Positions 1 to 9,330 of a DNA stretch of 50,088 bases are shown piece by piece. Each line of letters begins with the position of its first letter. Positions within the stretch are counted from its first letter, which is position 1. The notes beneath the pieces are model-generated. The model saw only the letters and a list, made by a program, of their open reading frames with translations. It did not search any database and had not been told where the DNA came from. The DNA comes from Rhodospirillales bacterium (GTDB lineage: Bacteria > Pseudomonadota > Alphaproteobacteria > Rhodospirillales > JASLQF01). A program made the translations under genes and the position numbers. The DNA lies in NCBI GenBank assembly GCA_030744625.1, contig JASLQF010000019.1, positions 1 through 50,088 of the forward strand, in the 5' to 3' direction.

Positions 1-1
1 G

Positions 2-580
2 GGAGAGGCCTCGCGCCTGGAAATCGGCTGCAACAACATCATCCGCGAGCAGGTCACCATGAACCCCGGCACCGAGGGCGGGGGAATGGTCACGCGGACC
101 GGCAACAACTGCCTGTTCATGGTGGGCAGCCACGTGGCTCATGATTGCCAGATCGGCGATCATGTCATCCTCGTCAACAACGCCACCATGGGCGGCCACG
201 TGGAAATCGGCGAGTGGGCCATCATCGGGGGATTGTCGGCGGTTCATCAGTTCGTGCGCGTCGGGCGCCACGCCATGGTCGGCGGCATGTCGGGGGTGGA
301 GAACGACATCATCCCCTACGGTTCGGTCGTGGGCAACCGGGCGCGCCTATCGGGATTGAACGTGGTGGGGCTCAAGCGCCGGGGATTCTCGCGCGAGGTC
401 ATCCACGCGCTTCGCAACGCCTATCGTCTCCTCTTCGCGCCCGAAGGCACCATGACCGAGCGCCTGAACGATGTCGCCGAGCTCATGCCCGAAATCGAGC
501 CGGTGATGGAAATCGTCGAATTTATCAGCGCCGATTCCTCGCGTTCCATCTGCCAGCCTCAAATGGAAGATGCCGCGTAA
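2..580 (+). CDS. lpxA: UDP-N-acetylglucosamine acyltransferase, 5' end cut off by the window
   Basis: First enzyme of lipid A synthesis: transfers a hydroxyacyl chain from acyl-ACP to the 3-OH of UDP-GlcNAc in the cytoplasm. The reading frame is open from the window edge, and the residues before the first ATG (position 59) read [17 protein letters not shown], the typical LpxA IRE..T.N.GT segment, so the gene starts upstream and that ATG is internal. Left-handed beta-helix hexapeptide repeats are visible (IGDHVI, IGEWAI, VGRHAM), as is the GSHVAHDC segment holding the family's catalytic His. The helical C-terminal domain is complete. The end overlaps lpxI by 11 bases, so the two are probably translationally coupled. 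Confidence 0.96.
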   Translation, partial: GEASRLEIGCNNIIREQVTMNPGTEGGGMVTRTGNNCLFMVGSHVAHDCQIGDHVILVNNATMGGHVEIGEWAIIGGLSAVHQFVRVGRHAMVGGMSGVENDIIPYGSVVGNRARLSGLNVVGLKRRGFSREVIHALRNAYRLLFAPEGTMTERLNDVAELMPEIEPVMEIVEFISADSSRSICQPQMEDAA

Positions 581-1421
581 ACTTGGAATTCTGGCCGGCG
601 GCGGCCCGTTGCCGGTCCGTCTCATTCAATCGTGCCGCGCGTCCGGACGCCAATTCCTTGTCGCCGCCTTCGAGGACCAGACGGACCCCGAAACCGTCGA
701 CGGCGTGCCCCACGTCTGGGTCCGCTTGGGCGCGGCGGGAACACTCCTCGACAGACTCCGCGAAGCCGGGGTCGAGGACCTGGTCTTCGCGGGCCACATT
801 CGCCGCCCGTCGCTCACCGCTCTGAGTCCGGACGCGCGGGCGGTCGCGTTGCTGGCCAGGGCGGGGGCCCGGGCGCTGGGCGACGACGGCATCCTCTCGG
901 CGATCATCCAGGAACTCGAGGAACGTGAGGGATTCCGCGTTATCGGCCCCGAAGCCCTGCTCCCCGACGACCTGGCACCGCCCGGCGTCTACGGAGCCGT
1001 GGAGCCGGACGCGGCGGCCCTTGGCGACATCGAGCGGGGCATCGCGGCGGCACGCGGGATTGGCGCCCTGGATATCGGCCAGGCGGCGGTCGTACAGCAG
1101 GGGCTGGTGCTCGCCGTCGAGGCCATCGAGGGAACGGACGCCATGCTGGCGCGCTGCGCGGGATTGCGCCGGGAAGGTCCGGGCGGCGTGCTGGTGAAGA
1201 TGAAAAAGCCGGGCCAAGAAGCACGTGCCGACCTGCCCACCATCGGCGTCGGGACGGTTGACGCGGCGGCCGCGGCCGGCTTGCGCGGCATCGCGGTCGA
1301 GGCGCATGGCGCTCTCGTCATCGACCGGCCGGCCGTGGCGCGGACGGCGGACGCGGAGGGGATATTCGTCATCGGCGTGTCCGTCGGCGTGACGGGTGGA
1401 TCCGGGGACGGCGAGGGGTGA
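570..1421 (+). CDS. lpxI: UDP-2,3-diacylglucosamine pyrophosphatase, LpxI type
   Basis: Hydrolyses UDP-2,3-diacylglucosamine to lipid X and UMP between the LpxA and LpxB steps of lipid A synthesis. The 283-residue protein begins [16 protein letters not shown] and contains [13 protein letters not shown] and [21 protein letters not shown], characteristic of the DUF1009/LpxI family that replaces LpxH in many alphaproteobacteria. Its place between lpxA and lpxB fits. The ATG lies inside the end of lpxA, and its TGA overlaps the GTG start of lpxB (GTGA), so the three genes read as one translationally coupled unit. Confidence 0.93.
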   Translation: MPRKLGILAGGGPLPVRLIQSCRASGRQFLVAAFEDQTDPETVDGVPHVWVRLGAAGTLLDRLREAGVEDLVFAGHIRRPSLTALSPDARAVALLARAGARALGDDGILSAIIQELEEREGFRVIGPEALLPDDLAPPGVYGAVEPDAAALGDIERGIAAARGIGALDIGQAAVVQQGLVLAVEAIEGTDAMLARCAGLRREGPGGVLVKMKKPGQEARADLPTIGVGTVDAAAAAGLRGIAVEAHGALVIDRPAVARTADAEGIFVIGVSVGVTGGSGDGEG

Positions 1422-2611
1422 GCACTTCTTCCGGCGAGACGGCACCACTCCTCTTCCTGATTGCCGGCGAACCCTCGGGCGATGGCCTTGGCGGACGCCT
1501 GATGGCGGCGCTGAAAGTCCTTTGCCGGGGCCACGTGCACTTTGCCGGGATCGGCGGCTCCCGTATGTCCGAGCAAGGGCTGAGCAGCCTGTTTCCCATG
1601 AGCGAGCTGTCCGTCATGGGGCTGGCCGAGGTGCTTCCTCACCTGCCCAGGCTGTCGCGCCGCCTGGGGCAAACGGTGGCCGAGATCGGCCGGCGGCGGC
1701 CGGCGGCGGTGATCACCATCGATTCGCCGGGCTTCAATTTCCGCGTCGCCAAGCGCTTGAAGGGTGCCGGGATCCCCTTGATTCACTATGTGGCGCCCTC
1801 GGTGTGGGCGTGGCGTCCGGGCCGGGCCCGCGAGGTGGCCGGCTTTCTCGATCACTTGCTGGCCCTGCTGCCCTTCGAACCACCCTATTTCGAAGCCGAG
1901 GGGTTGTCCTGCACCTTCGTCGGCCACCCGGTGGTGGAAAGCGGCGCCGATAGGGGAGACGGCGGCGCCTTCCGCCGCCATCACGGCATCACCGCAGACG
2001 ACCCCGTCATCTGCGTGCTGCCCGGCAGCCGGCGCGGCGAGACGGCGCGGCTGCTTCCCGTCTTCGGCGCCACCCTGGGTCTTCTCAAGCGCGCCCGTCC
2101 GCGGCTGCGCGCCGTGGTGCCGACGGTGGCGGGCGTGGCCGGCGACGTCTCGCGTGCCGCCCGGAAGTGGCCGGTGCCGGCGCTCGTGGTCGACGGAGAG
2201 AGCGAAAAATTCGACGGTTTCGCCGCCTCGAACGCGGCGCTTGCCGCCTCGGGCACCGTGGCCCTGGAGTTGGCCCTGGCCCGGGTGCCCGCCGTCATCG
2301 CTTATCGTGTCAATCCACTGACCGCTTGGCTGGTCCGCCGTCTGATCCGCGTCCCCTACGCCAACCTGGTGAACATCGTTCTCGAACGCCAGGTGGTGCC
2401 GGAGTTCATTCAAGGCGACTGCCGACCGCAATTGCTGGCACCGGCCGTCGAGGGCCTGCTCGGCGACGGCGGCGCGGCGCAGACGGAAGCGGCGGCGGAG
2501 GCCCTGCGCCGTATCGGGCACGGCGGGCCGTCACCCAGCGAACGGGCGGCGCGCGCCGTGCTTGACGCGGTGTCCCGTTCCCCTCAAAACCACCGCGCGC
2601 AAACACAGTAG
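1418..2611 (+). CDS. lpxB: Lipid-A-disaccharide synthase
   Basis: Glycosyltransferase (family GT19) that condenses UDP-2,3-diacylglucosamine with lipid X to form the lipid A disaccharide, at the inner face of the inner membrane. The 397-residue product shows FLIAGEPSGDGLGGRLM near the N-terminus, FAGIGGSRM, the conserved HYVAPSVWAWRPGR segment, and LPGSRRGE in the nucleotide-binding half; the length is normal. The start is a GTG at 1418, overlapping the lpxI stop by four bases and preceded by GAGGG. The last product of the lpx run here; a glyoxalase gene follows 9 bases later and may be co-transcribed. Confidence 0.95.
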   Translation: MSTSSGETAPLLFLIAGEPSGDGLGGRLMAALKVLCRGHVHFAGIGGSRMSEQGLSSLFPMSELSVMGLAEVLPHLPRLSRRLGQTVAEIGRRRPAAVITIDSPGFNFRVAKRLKGAGIPLIHYVAPSVWAWRPGRAREVAGFLDHLLALLPFEPPYFEAEGLSCTFVGHPVVESGADRGDGGAFRRHHGITADDPVICVLPGSRRGETARLLPVFGATLGLLKRARPRLRAVVPTVAGVAGDVSRAARKWPVPALVVDGESEKFDGFAASNAALAASGTVALELALARVPAVIAYRVNPLTAWLVRRLIRVPYANLVNIVLERQVVPEFIQGDCRPQLLAPAVEGLLGDGGAAQTEAAAEALRRIGHGGPSPSERAARAVLDAVSRSPQNHRAQTQ

Positions 2612-2620
2612 GGGGTCGCC

Positions 2621-3025
2621 ATGACCGAACAAGCCAACGAGTTCCGGTTTCTGCATACCATGCTCAGGGTGAAGGACCTGGACACCTCGCTCGACTTCTA
2701 CACGCGTTTTCTCAACATGAAAGTTCTGCGCAAGAAAGACTTTCCCGGGGGCAAGTTTACCCTGGCCTTCGTCGGTTACGGGGACGAGGCCGACCATACG
2801 GTCATCGAACTCACCCATAACTGGGATCAGGACGAACCCTACGAGTTGGGCAACGGCTACGGTCACATCGCCGTCGGCGTGCCCGACATTTACGCCACCT
2901 GCGAGGCGCTGGAAAAAGAGGGGATCAACATCCCGCGTCCACCGGGGCCGATGAAGCACGGCTCCACCGTCATTGCCTTCATCGAGGACCCCGACGGCTA
3001 CAAGATCGAGCTCATCGAACGCTGA
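2621..3025 (+). CDS. gloA: Lactoylglutathione lyase (glyoxalase I)
   Basis: Converts the hemithioacetal of methylglyoxal and glutathione to S-lactoylglutathione, a cytoplasmic detoxification step. The 134-residue protein begins with the glyoxalase I signature FRFLHTMLRVKDLDTSLDFY and has two VOC folds: metal-ligand His in LHTMLRV, Glu in VIELTHNW, His in GYGHIAVGV and Glu in DGYKIELIE, the H/E/H/E pattern of the family. A GGGGG ribosome site precedes the ATG. It lies 9 bases after lpxB and converges with gltA, with only 11 bases between the stop codons and no obvious terminator. Confidence 0.94.
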   Translation: MTEQANEFRFLHTMLRVKDLDTSLDFYTRFLNMKVLRKKDFPGGKFTLAFVGYGDEADHTVIELTHNWDQDEPYELGNGYGHIAVGVPDIYATCEALEKEGINIPRPPGPMKHGSTVIAFIEDPDGYKIELIER

Positions 3026-3036
3026 TCGCGGGCAGT

Positions 3037-4362
3037 TTACTCGCGGTCCCCGATGCGCACGTAAGGGCGTTGTGACGGTCCGGTGTAAAGCTGGCGCGGG
3101 CGTCCGATCTTCTGCAAGGGGTCCTCGATCATCTCGTTCCACTGGGCCACCCATCCTACCGTGCGCGCCACGGCGAAGAGGACGGTGAACATGGAAGACG
3201 GGATGCCCATGGCCCGCAAGATGATGCCGGAATAGAAGTCGACGTTGGGATAGAGCTTCTTTTCCACGAAATAGTCGTCTTCGAGCGCGATGCGTTCGAG
3301 TTCCATCGCCAGTTCGAGCAACGGCTCGTTGACGCCGAGTTCGCCCAGCACCTCGTGACAGGTCTTCTGCATGACCGTGGCGCGTGGGTCGAAGTTCTTG
3401 TAGACCCGGTGGCCAAAGCCCATGAGGCGGAAGGAATCGTCCTTGTCCTTGGCGCGCTTGACGTATTCGGGGATGCGGTCCATGGAACCGATCTCCTCGA
3501 GCATTTTCAGGACCGCCTCGTTGGCGCCGCCATGGGCCGGACCCCACAGCGAAGCGATGCCGGCGGCGATGCAGGCAAACGGATTGGCGCCACTGGAACC
3601 GGCCAGGCGAACGGTCGAGGTCGAGGCGTTCTGTTCATGATCGGCGTGCAGGATGAGAATGCGCCGCATGGCCCGGGCCAACACCGGACTGACCACATAA
3701 TCCTCGCACGGCGTGGCGAACATCATGTGCATGAAGTTCTCGGAATAGCGCAGGTCGTTGCGCGGATAAACGAAGGGCTGGCCGAGCGAGAACTTATAGG
3801 CCATGGCCGCGATGGTCGGCATCTTGGCGATCAAGCGGTGCGACGCGACCATGCGGTGCTTGGGATCCGAAATGTCGGTGCTGTCGTGGTAGAAGGCCGA
3901 CAGCGCGCCCACTACCCCGCACATTACCGCCATGGGGTGGGAATCCCGGCGGAACCCCCGGAAGAAGTAGGCGAGTTGCTCGTGCAGCATGGTGTGGTAG
4001 GTGATGTTTTTCTCGAACTTGTCCTTTTGGTCCTGGGTGGGCAGCTCTCCGTACAGAAGCAGGTAGCAGACTTCCATGTATTCGGCGTGTTCGGCGAGTT
4101 CCTCGATGGGATGGCCGCGATAGAGAAGGATGCCCTTGTCGCCGTCGATGAAGGTGATCCTGGATTCGCAGCTCCCTGTCGAGGTGTATCCGGGGTCGTA
4201 GGTAAAGCAACCGGATTCCGCGTAGAGGCGCCGCACGTCGATGACTTGCGGACCCTCGGTCCCGGCAAGCACCGGCAGCTCTATGGTCTCGCCGTTCCGG
4301 CTGTCGGTCAATGTGAACGACACTTCCGACGCACCGGCGGCGGCCTTTTGTGGGGTGTTCAT
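3037..4362 (-). CDS. gltA: Citrate synthase
   Basis: Condenses acetyl-CoA and oxaloacetate to citrate, the entry step of the TCA cycle. About 441 residues, the size of the hexameric type II enzymes of Gram-negatives. The N-terminal half has the [21 protein letters not shown] region; catalytic signatures are [16 protein letters not shown] and [13 protein letters not shown] with His near residue 318. The ATG at 4362 is chosen over an upstream GTG (4368) because that GTG overlaps the AAGGAAGG ribosome site, which is well spaced for the ATG. It lies downstream of gltX in the same direction, 104 bases away. Confidence 0.96.
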   Translation of the reverse strand: MNTPQKAAAGASEVSFTLTDSRNGETIELPVLAGTEGPQVIDVRRLYAESGCFTYDPGYTSTGSCESRITFIDGDKGILLYRGHPIEELAEHAEYMEVCYLLLYGELPTQDQKDKFEKNITYHTMLHEQLAYFFRGFRRDSHPMAVMCGVVGALSAFYHDSTDISDPKHRMVASHRLIAKMPTIAAMAYKFSLGQPFVYPRNDLRYSENFMHMMFATPCEDYVVSPVLARAMRRILILHADHEQNASTSTVRLAGSSGANPFACIAAGIASLWGPAHGGANEAVLKMLEEIGSMDRIPEYVKRAKDKDDSFRLMGFGHRVYKNFDPRATVMQKTCHEVLGELGVNEPLLELAMELERIALEDDYFVEKKLYPNVDFYSGIILRAMGIPSSMFTVLFAVARTVGWVAQWNEMIEDPLQKIGRPRQLYTGPSQRPYVRIGDRE

Positions 4363-4466
4363 TGGCACCTTCCTTCCCTACGCTGCGGGTTCCCGGTCTG
4401 ATCGCCGGTATCCCGTCATCTTTGAAATAGACTTAGGCGGCCATCGGGGCCGACTCAATGGGTCTT

Positions 4467-5885
4467 TCAGGCACCCTGGATGGCATCGTCCAGGCGGCCC
4501 AACGTCTCCTCCTTGCCCAGCACTTCCATGATCTCGAAGATTCCCGGCGAGGCGGCGGCGCCGGTCAGGGCGGCGCGGAGGGGTTGTGCGATCTTTCCCA
4601 GTTTAACACGTTCTTCATCTGAAAATCGCCTCAGGAGTTTCTCGAGGGCGTCCGCCTTCCAATCGACGGCTGCGTCCAGACCTGGACGCAAGCCAGCGAG
4701 GTGGCGGCGCGCTTCGCTGTCGAGGAGGGCGAGTGCCTTGTCGGCCAGGGGCAAAGGACGTTTTCGCGCATAAAACATTGCATTTTCAGATAGTTCAACG
4801 ATGTTTTTCGCGCGTTCCTTCAAGCCTGCCATGCCCTGTTCCAGACGCGCCTCCACCGTAATGGCGTGTTGCTCGGCGAGTTGCCCGGCCAGTTCGTCGG
4901 CGAGTCGCGGCATGACGAGATCGACGAGGCGCCGGTCATCGGCGGCGCGCAGGTAGTGTCCGTTCAGGTTTTCCAGCTTGGCGGCGTCGAATCGCCCCGC
5001 GGAACGACCCACCGCGTCCAGGTCGAACCACGCGGTGGCTTGTTGCAAGTCGATGACTTCGTCGTCTCCGTGGCTCCAACCCAGACGCAACAGGTAATTG
5101 GCGAGGGCTTCGGGAAGACAGCCGTCGTCGCGGTAGGATTCCACGCCGAGCGCCCCATGGCGCTTCGACAGCTTGGCGCCGTCGGCCCCGTGGATAAGGG
5201 GGATGTGGGCGAACGCCGGCGCCTCCCAGCCGAGCGCCAGGTAGAGCTGGTACTGGCGGAAGGCGTTGGTGAGGTGATCGTCGCCGCGGATGACGTGAGT
5301 GATTTCCATGTCGTGGTCGTCGACGACCACTGCCAGCATGTAGGTGGGCGTGCCGTCGCCGCGCAACAGCACCATGTCGTCGAGTTTCTCGTTGGCCACC
5401 GTGACCTCGCCCTGGACCAGGTCGTCGATCACGCTCTCTCCGTCGAGCGGCGCCTTGAAGCGGATGGCGGGGGCTGTTCCCGACGGCGCTTCGGCCCCAT
5501 GGCGCTCCCGGCAACGCCCGTCGTAAAGCCTGGTGCGCCCGGCCTGCAACGCCTTTTCGCGCATTTCGGCCAGTTCCCCGGGCGTGCAGTAGCAGCGAAA
5601 GGCCTTGTCCTCGGCGAGAAGCCGTTCGGCGGCCTCGGCGTGGCGCGGGCGGCGCGCGAACTGGGATACCCAATCTCCGTCCCACTCCAGCCCCAGCCAG
5701 CGCAGGCCGTCGAGGATGGCGTCCAGCGCTTGCGTGGTGGATCGCTTGCGGTCGGTGTCCTCGATGCGCAACAGGAAACGCCCCCCGTGATGCCTGGCAT
5801 AAAGCCAGTTGAACAGCGCGGTGCGCGCCGCCCCGAGATGGAGGAAGCCGGTGGGCGACGGAGCGAAGCGTGTAACGATCGTCAT
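4467..5885 (-). CDS. gltX: Glutamyl-tRNA synthetase
   Basis: Class I aminoacyl-tRNA synthetase charging tRNA-Glu. 472 residues, normal for the bacterial discriminating or non-discriminating enzyme. The HIGH motif appears as HLGA in [17 protein letters not shown] at residues 8-24, and the KMSKS loop as KLSKRHG. The C-terminal helical anticodon-binding domain is present. Transcribed leftward towards gltA. Whether it also charges tRNA-Gln through the amidotransferase route cannot be told from this window. Confidence 0.95.
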   Translation of the reverse strand: MTIVTRFAPSPTGFLHLGAARTALFNWLYARHHGGRFLLRIEDTDRKRSTTQALDAILDGLRWLGLEWDGDWVSQFARRPRHAEAAERLLAEDKAFRCYCTPGELAEMREKALQAGRTRLYDGRCRERHGAEAPSGTAPAIRFKAPLDGESVIDDLVQGEVTVANEKLDDMVLLRGDGTPTYMLAVVVDDHDMEITHVIRGDDHLTNAFRQYQLYLALGWEAPAFAHIPLIHGADGAKLSKRHGALGVESYRDDGCLPEALANYLLRLGWSHGDDEVIDLQQATAWFDLDAVGRSAGRFDAAKLENLNGHYLRAADDRRLVDLVMPRLADELAGQLAEQHAITVEARLEQGMAGLKERAKNIVELSENAMFYARKRPLPLADKALALLDSEARRHLAGLRPGLDAAVDWKADALEKLLRRFSDEERVKLGKIAQPLRAALTGAAASPGIFEIMEVLGKEETLGRLDDAIQGA

Positions 5886-6110
5886 GGGTTGGAGGGCATG
5901 GGTTGGGGCGAATTCCTTCGAGGAGCCGGCGCCGCCGGCCCGATTCCGTGGCGCCAGTTGTGTAGCACAATTCCACCGGAGTTCCAGCAGGCACGTTTGA
6001 ATTTCGGCGGGACGCGGGTTCGTCGGCCTTTAACGGCGGCCCGTTAATCGTGCTAGTGTCGACACCCGCGGACACACCGGATCCATGGCAAGAGACAACG
6101 GGAGGGCACC

Positions 6111-7145
6111 ATGGTGGAACGCGACCTCAAAGCCATCGTCAAACGCGTTATCCAATTCACCCTGAAGATGAAGGTCGAGCGGGATTTCTGGCGCAAGGCG
6201 TCCGCCATATCCGGCGTTCTCGCGTCGGGATCCGACGACGACATCTCGGTCGTTCAGGGCTGGTTGGAGCGCGCCATCGAGACCCAGCGCTCCGACGGCT
6301 CCCTCAACTACGGCGAGATCGAGGACTACGGCACCGGCCATTCCTCCATTCTGACGCAGACGGGGACGCTCTCGGCGAGCCTCGGCTATCCGCTCCTGCA
6401 GTTTTACGACCGCACCAAGGACGAAAGCTATCTGGAGGCGGCGGGCCGTCAGGTCGAGGCCGTCATGAACGCGCCGCGCTCCAGGGAAGGAGGATTCTAC
6501 GCGCGCATGGAAGGCCCCGAGCTGTGGATCGACTGGCTCTACATGATCTGCCCGTTCCTCGCCAAGTACGGCAAGATCACCGGGCAAACCAAGTACATTG
6601 ACGAGGCCTTCCTGCAGTTCGAGGTCCACGTCAAGCGCCTGGTCGATCCCTACGAGCACCTGGCGCGCCATGCCTGGCTCGAGGTTCCCAATTCCTTTCC
6701 CCAATCCACCTTCTGGGCGCGCGGCAACGGCTGGTTCATGGCCGCCGCCATGCAGCTCAACGAGATCGCCTCCGACCATCCGAAGTGCGCCGCCGCCGTC
6801 GAGGCCGCCGTCAGGACCATGACCGTGATCGCCGGGCTGCAGGACCGCTCGGGCTATCTGCACCACATCCTGGACGATCCCTATTCCAAGTTCGAATCCT
6901 CGGCTTCGCTGATGTTCGCCTACTCGCTGGCGCGCGCCGTGCAACAGGGGTTGATGGACGACGCCTTCCTGGAAAACGCCGTGCGCGCCGTCAAGGTGGT
7001 ATCGGGCGAGGTCGATGAAGAAGGTGGCGTGCAGGGGACCGCCGTGCCACCCGGCGGCCCCGGCGTGCCGTTCGCCACGGCACCCTACGGCCAGGGATTC
7101 TTCCTGCTCGCCACCGACGCCCTCAGCGAAGAACTCGGCCTCTAG
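6111..7145 (+). CDS. Glycoside hydrolase, GH88/GH105-like (six-hairpin fold)
   Basis: 344 residues resembling unsaturated glucuronyl/rhamnogalacturonyl hydrolases of the (alpha/alpha)6 fold. Visible family features: WIDWLYMICPFLAKYG with an Asp at residue 141 in the position of the catalytic Asp of YteR-like enzymes; WARGNGW at residues 202-208; DPYSKFESSASLMFAYSLARA near residue 265; and a final APYGQGFFLLA. No signal peptide is visible, so the enzyme should act in the cytoplasm on imported oligosaccharides or have been recruited to another sugar. GGGAGGG precedes the ATG. The gene stands alone between gltX and comEC, with no transporter or lyase beside it. The substrate is unknown; the family assignment is from motif recognition only. 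Confidence 0.75.
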   Translation: MVERDLKAIVKRVIQFTLKMKVERDFWRKASAISGVLASGSDDDISVVQGWLERAIETQRSDGSLNYGEIEDYGTGHSSILTQTGTLSASLGYPLLQFYDRTKDESYLEAAGRQVEAVMNAPRSREGGFYARMEGPELWIDWLYMICPFLAKYGKITGQTKYIDEAFLQFEVHVKRLVDPYEHLARHAWLEVPNSFPQSTFWARGNGWFMAAAMQLNEIASDHPKCAAAVEAAVRTMTVIAGLQDRSGYLHHILDDPYSKFESSASLMFAYSLARAVQQGLMDDAFLENAVRAVKVVSGEVDEEGGVQGTAVPPGGPGVPFATAPYGQGFFLLATDALSEELGL

Positions 7146-7190
7146 CGCCGCCGGGTGACAAGATCAAAAGGACCCGCCCGGGTTCCGTCC

Positions 7191-8633
7191 ATGAACATGC
7201 GCGGAAATTTTCCCTTCGGCCGATTGCGGGCCGCCTTCGCCGACGAGGGGGAGCGCTGGATCCTCTGGCTGCCGGTGTTCTTCGGGGCCGGCATCGCCGT
7301 CTATTTCGCGTTGCCGTCGGAGCCGCCACCGTGGCTCGGGGCACTGGCCCTTGCCGGCGCCCTGGCCGTGGGAGTGGCGGGACGCCGCTGGCCGACGCTG
7401 GTCCTGGTCGTGGCGGCACTGGGGACGGCGGCGGCCGGCTTCACGGTCGTCCAGTGGCGCACCGCGGCAGTGGCCGCGCCGACGCTGACGAAGCGCCTGG
7501 GACCGGTCCGCCTGAGCGGCCGCGTGGCCGCCGTGGAAACCCAACCCTCGGCGGCGCGGGTGACGCTGGAGCGCCCGCGCATTTCCCGCCTGGCGCCGGC
7601 CGAGACGCCGGATCGCGTGCGCGTGCGCCTGGCCGGACGACAGCCCGATTTGGCGCCGGGCGATTGGGTGACGCTGCGCGCCATCGTCGCACCGCCCCCC
7701 GCGCCGGCGGCGCCGGGGGCTTTCGACTTCCAACGCCGCGCCTATTTCATTGGCCTCGGCGGCGTCGGCTTCGCGCTGGGCCCGGCCACGGTCACCGCCA
7801 AGGGCGGAGGCGGCGCTTTCGACACCCTGGCGCTGGCCGTCGCCCGGCTGCGCCAGAACATTTCCCGGGTCGTCATGGCCAGCATCGATGGCCCGCCGGG
7901 TACCGTGGCGGCGGCCCTGATGACCGGCCAGCGCGCCGCCATTCCGCCTTCCGTGATGGACGCCTTCCGGGATTCGGGGCTGGCTCATCTTCTCGCCATT
8001 TCGGGCCTGCACATCGGCCTGGTGGCGGGGATCATCTTCATCGCCCTGCGCGGGGTGCTGGCGCTCGTCCCGACCCTCGCCCTCGCCCATCCCATCAAGA
8101 AGTGGGCCGCCGCCACCGCCATCGCCGGCGCCTTCGCCTTTACGGTGGTGGCCGGGGCCACGGTGCCGACTCAGCGCGCCTTCCTGATGATTGGCCTGGT
8201 TCTGATGGCGGTGCTGTTCGATCGCCGCGGCCTTTCCATGCGGCTGGTGGCGTGGGCGGCATTGGTCATTCTCGTGCTGTCGCCGGAGAGCCTTCTGGGC
8301 GCCAGTTTCCAACTGTCGTTCGCCGCCGTCATCGCGTTGATAGCCGCCTACGAGGCGCTCAGGGAGCGCCGCCGCTACGGCGACGACCGGGGTGCGACGA
8401 TATGGCAGCGGGCGCTCCTCTACGTCGGAGGGGTGGCGCTCACCACTCTCATCGCCGGCTCCGTGACGGCACCCTTCGCGGTCTATCATTTCAACCGCTT
8501 CGCCGCCTTCGGCCTGGCCGCCAACCTGATCGCCGTGCCGGTGACGGCGTTGTGGATCATGCCGTGGGCGGTGGCGGCGTTCCTGCTCATGCCGTTCGGA
8601 TTGGAGGTCTTCGCGCTGACGCCCATGGGATGA
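7191..8633 (+). CDS. comEC: ComEC/Rec2 DNA-uptake protein, N-terminal part (gene interrupted by in-frame TGA)
   Basis: ComEC forms the inner-membrane channel for single-stranded DNA during natural transformation. This part has two N-terminal membrane segments, a DUF4131/OB-like soluble region (LSGRVAAVETQPSAARVTLE), then the Competence domain with GLAHLLAISGLHIGLVAG and many membrane helices up to PWAVAAFLLMPFGLEVFALTPMG. The frame stops at a TGA (8631-8633) and resumes without a frame change into the expected next part (8646-9290), so this is the first two-thirds of a normal-length gene. An ATG at 7191 was chosen; a GTG at 7155 in the same frame would add 12 residues. As read, it is probably a pseudogene or carries a sequence error. 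Confidence 0.8.
   Translation: MNMRGNFPFGRLRAAFADEGERWILWLPVFFGAGIAVYFALPSEPPPWLGALALAGALAVGVAGRRWPTLVLVVAALGTAAAGFTVVQWRTAAVAAPTLTKRLGPVRLSGRVAAVETQPSAARVTLERPRISRLAPAETPDRVRVRLAGRQPDLAPGDWVTLRAIVAPPPAPAAPGAFDFQRRAYFIGLGGVGFALGPATVTAKGGGGAFDTLALAVARLRQNISRVVMASIDGPPGTVAAALMTGQRAAIPPSVMDAFRDSGLAHLLAISGLHIGLVAGIIFIALRGVLALVPTLALAHPIKKWAAATAIAGAFAFTVVAGATVPTQRAFLMIGLVLMAVLFDRRGLSMRLVAWAALVILVLSPESLLGASFQLSFAAVIALIAAYEALRERRRYGDDRGATIWQRALLYVGGVALTTLIAGSVTAPFAVYHFNRFAAFGLAANLIAVPVTALWIMPWAVAAFLLMPFGLEVFALTPMG
8631..8633 (+). other. In-frame TGA splitting comEC
   Basis: The codon after ...ALTPMG is TGA; the downstream residues GTGAVIAVAETVAAWPG continue in the same frame. Related ComEC proteins, as I recall them, have Trp here (PMGWG...), so a single G-to-A change of TGG would explain the stop. 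TGA is an ordinary stop elsewhere in the window (for example gloA and lpxI), so genetic recoding is unlikely. Confidence 0.75.
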
Positions 8634-8645
8634 GGCACCGGAGCG

Positions 8646-9290
8646 GTGATCGCGGTGGCCGAGACGGTCGCCGCGTGGCCCGGCGCCGTGACCCTGCTGC
8701 CGGCCATGCCGGCGTGGGGCCTGGCGGTGATGGTCGTGGGCGGCCTGTGGCTCTGCCTATGGCGGCGGCCCTGGCGGCTGTGGGAAAGCGCCGGCATCGC
8801 CGTCGGATTGTTCTCGATCCTCCTGGTGCGCCCCCCGGACATCCTCATCGACGGCGCCGGCCGGCTGTTGGCGGTGCGCACCGAGGACGGCCTGCTGGCC
8901 GTTTCCAGCCGCCGGGCGGCGCGCTTCAACCGCGAGGTCTGGCTGCGCCGGGCCGGCCAGGAGGAGACACCGCCCCTATGGCCCCAAGACGGTGACGGTG
9001 GCCAACGCATGTCCTGCGATTCCCTGGGCTGCATTTACCGCGCCAAGGGCCACGTGGTGGGATTGGTGCGGCGCGCCGAGGCGCTCATCGAGGACTGCTG
9101 GAGCGTAGACGTGGTGGTCAGCGTGGTGCCGGTGCGCGCGCCGTGCCCCTCGGCCCTGACCGTGATTGATCGCTTCGACCTGTGGCGCGAGGGAGGCCAC
9201 GCGGTGTGGATGGAGGAGGGGGGGCGCGTGCGCGTCGAGAGCGTCAACGAATCGCGCGGCGAACGCCCGTGGGTGTTACGAAGAAAGTGA
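8646..9290 (+). CDS. comEC: ComEC/Rec2, C-terminal part of the interrupted gene
   Basis: Continuation of comEC after the in-frame TGA, in the same frame; a GTG at 8646 could in principle restart translation, but no good ribosome site precedes it. The first 70 residues contain two membrane segments (MPAWGLAVMVVGGLWLCLWRR is the clearest), followed by a soluble region with DILIDGAGRLLAVRTEDGLLAVSS, CDSLGCIYRAKG and PVRAPCPSALTVIDRFDLWREG. This matches the shortened C-terminal region of alphaproteobacterial ComEC proteins, which lacks a complete metallo-beta-lactamase active site. Unlikely to be functional alone. Confidence 0.7.
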   Translation: MIAVAETVAAWPGAVTLLPAMPAWGLAVMVVGGLWLCLWRRPWRLWESAGIAVGLFSILLVRPPDILIDGAGRLLAVRTEDGLLAVSSRRAARFNREVWLRRAGQEETPPLWPQDGDGGQRMSCDSLGCIYRAKGHVVGLVRRAEALIEDCWSVDVVVSVVPVRAPCPSALTVIDRFDLWREGGHAVWMEEGGRVRVESVNESRGERPWVLRRK

Positions 9291-9330
9291 GCGGTCAGCA
9301 GTCAGCTTAGAAGATAGCTGAGAGCTACCT

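Noticed and set aside
2531..3547. Minus-strand 338-codon frame spanning gloA and the end of gltA
   Set aside because: It crosses gloA antisense and gltA out of frame, with fragmentary citrate-synthase frame shadows and no coherent product.
8631..8633. TGA read as Trp or selenocysteine
   Set aside because: TGA ends many intact genes in the window, Trp is otherwise TGG, ComEC is not a selenoprotein family, and no SECIS-like context was recognised.
7331..8995. A 554-codon plus-strand frame inside comEC that reads through the TGA region
   Set aside because: Its translation is Arg/Gly/Pro-rich with no domain; the ComEC motifs are all in the other frame. It is not evidence for a frameshifted ComEC.
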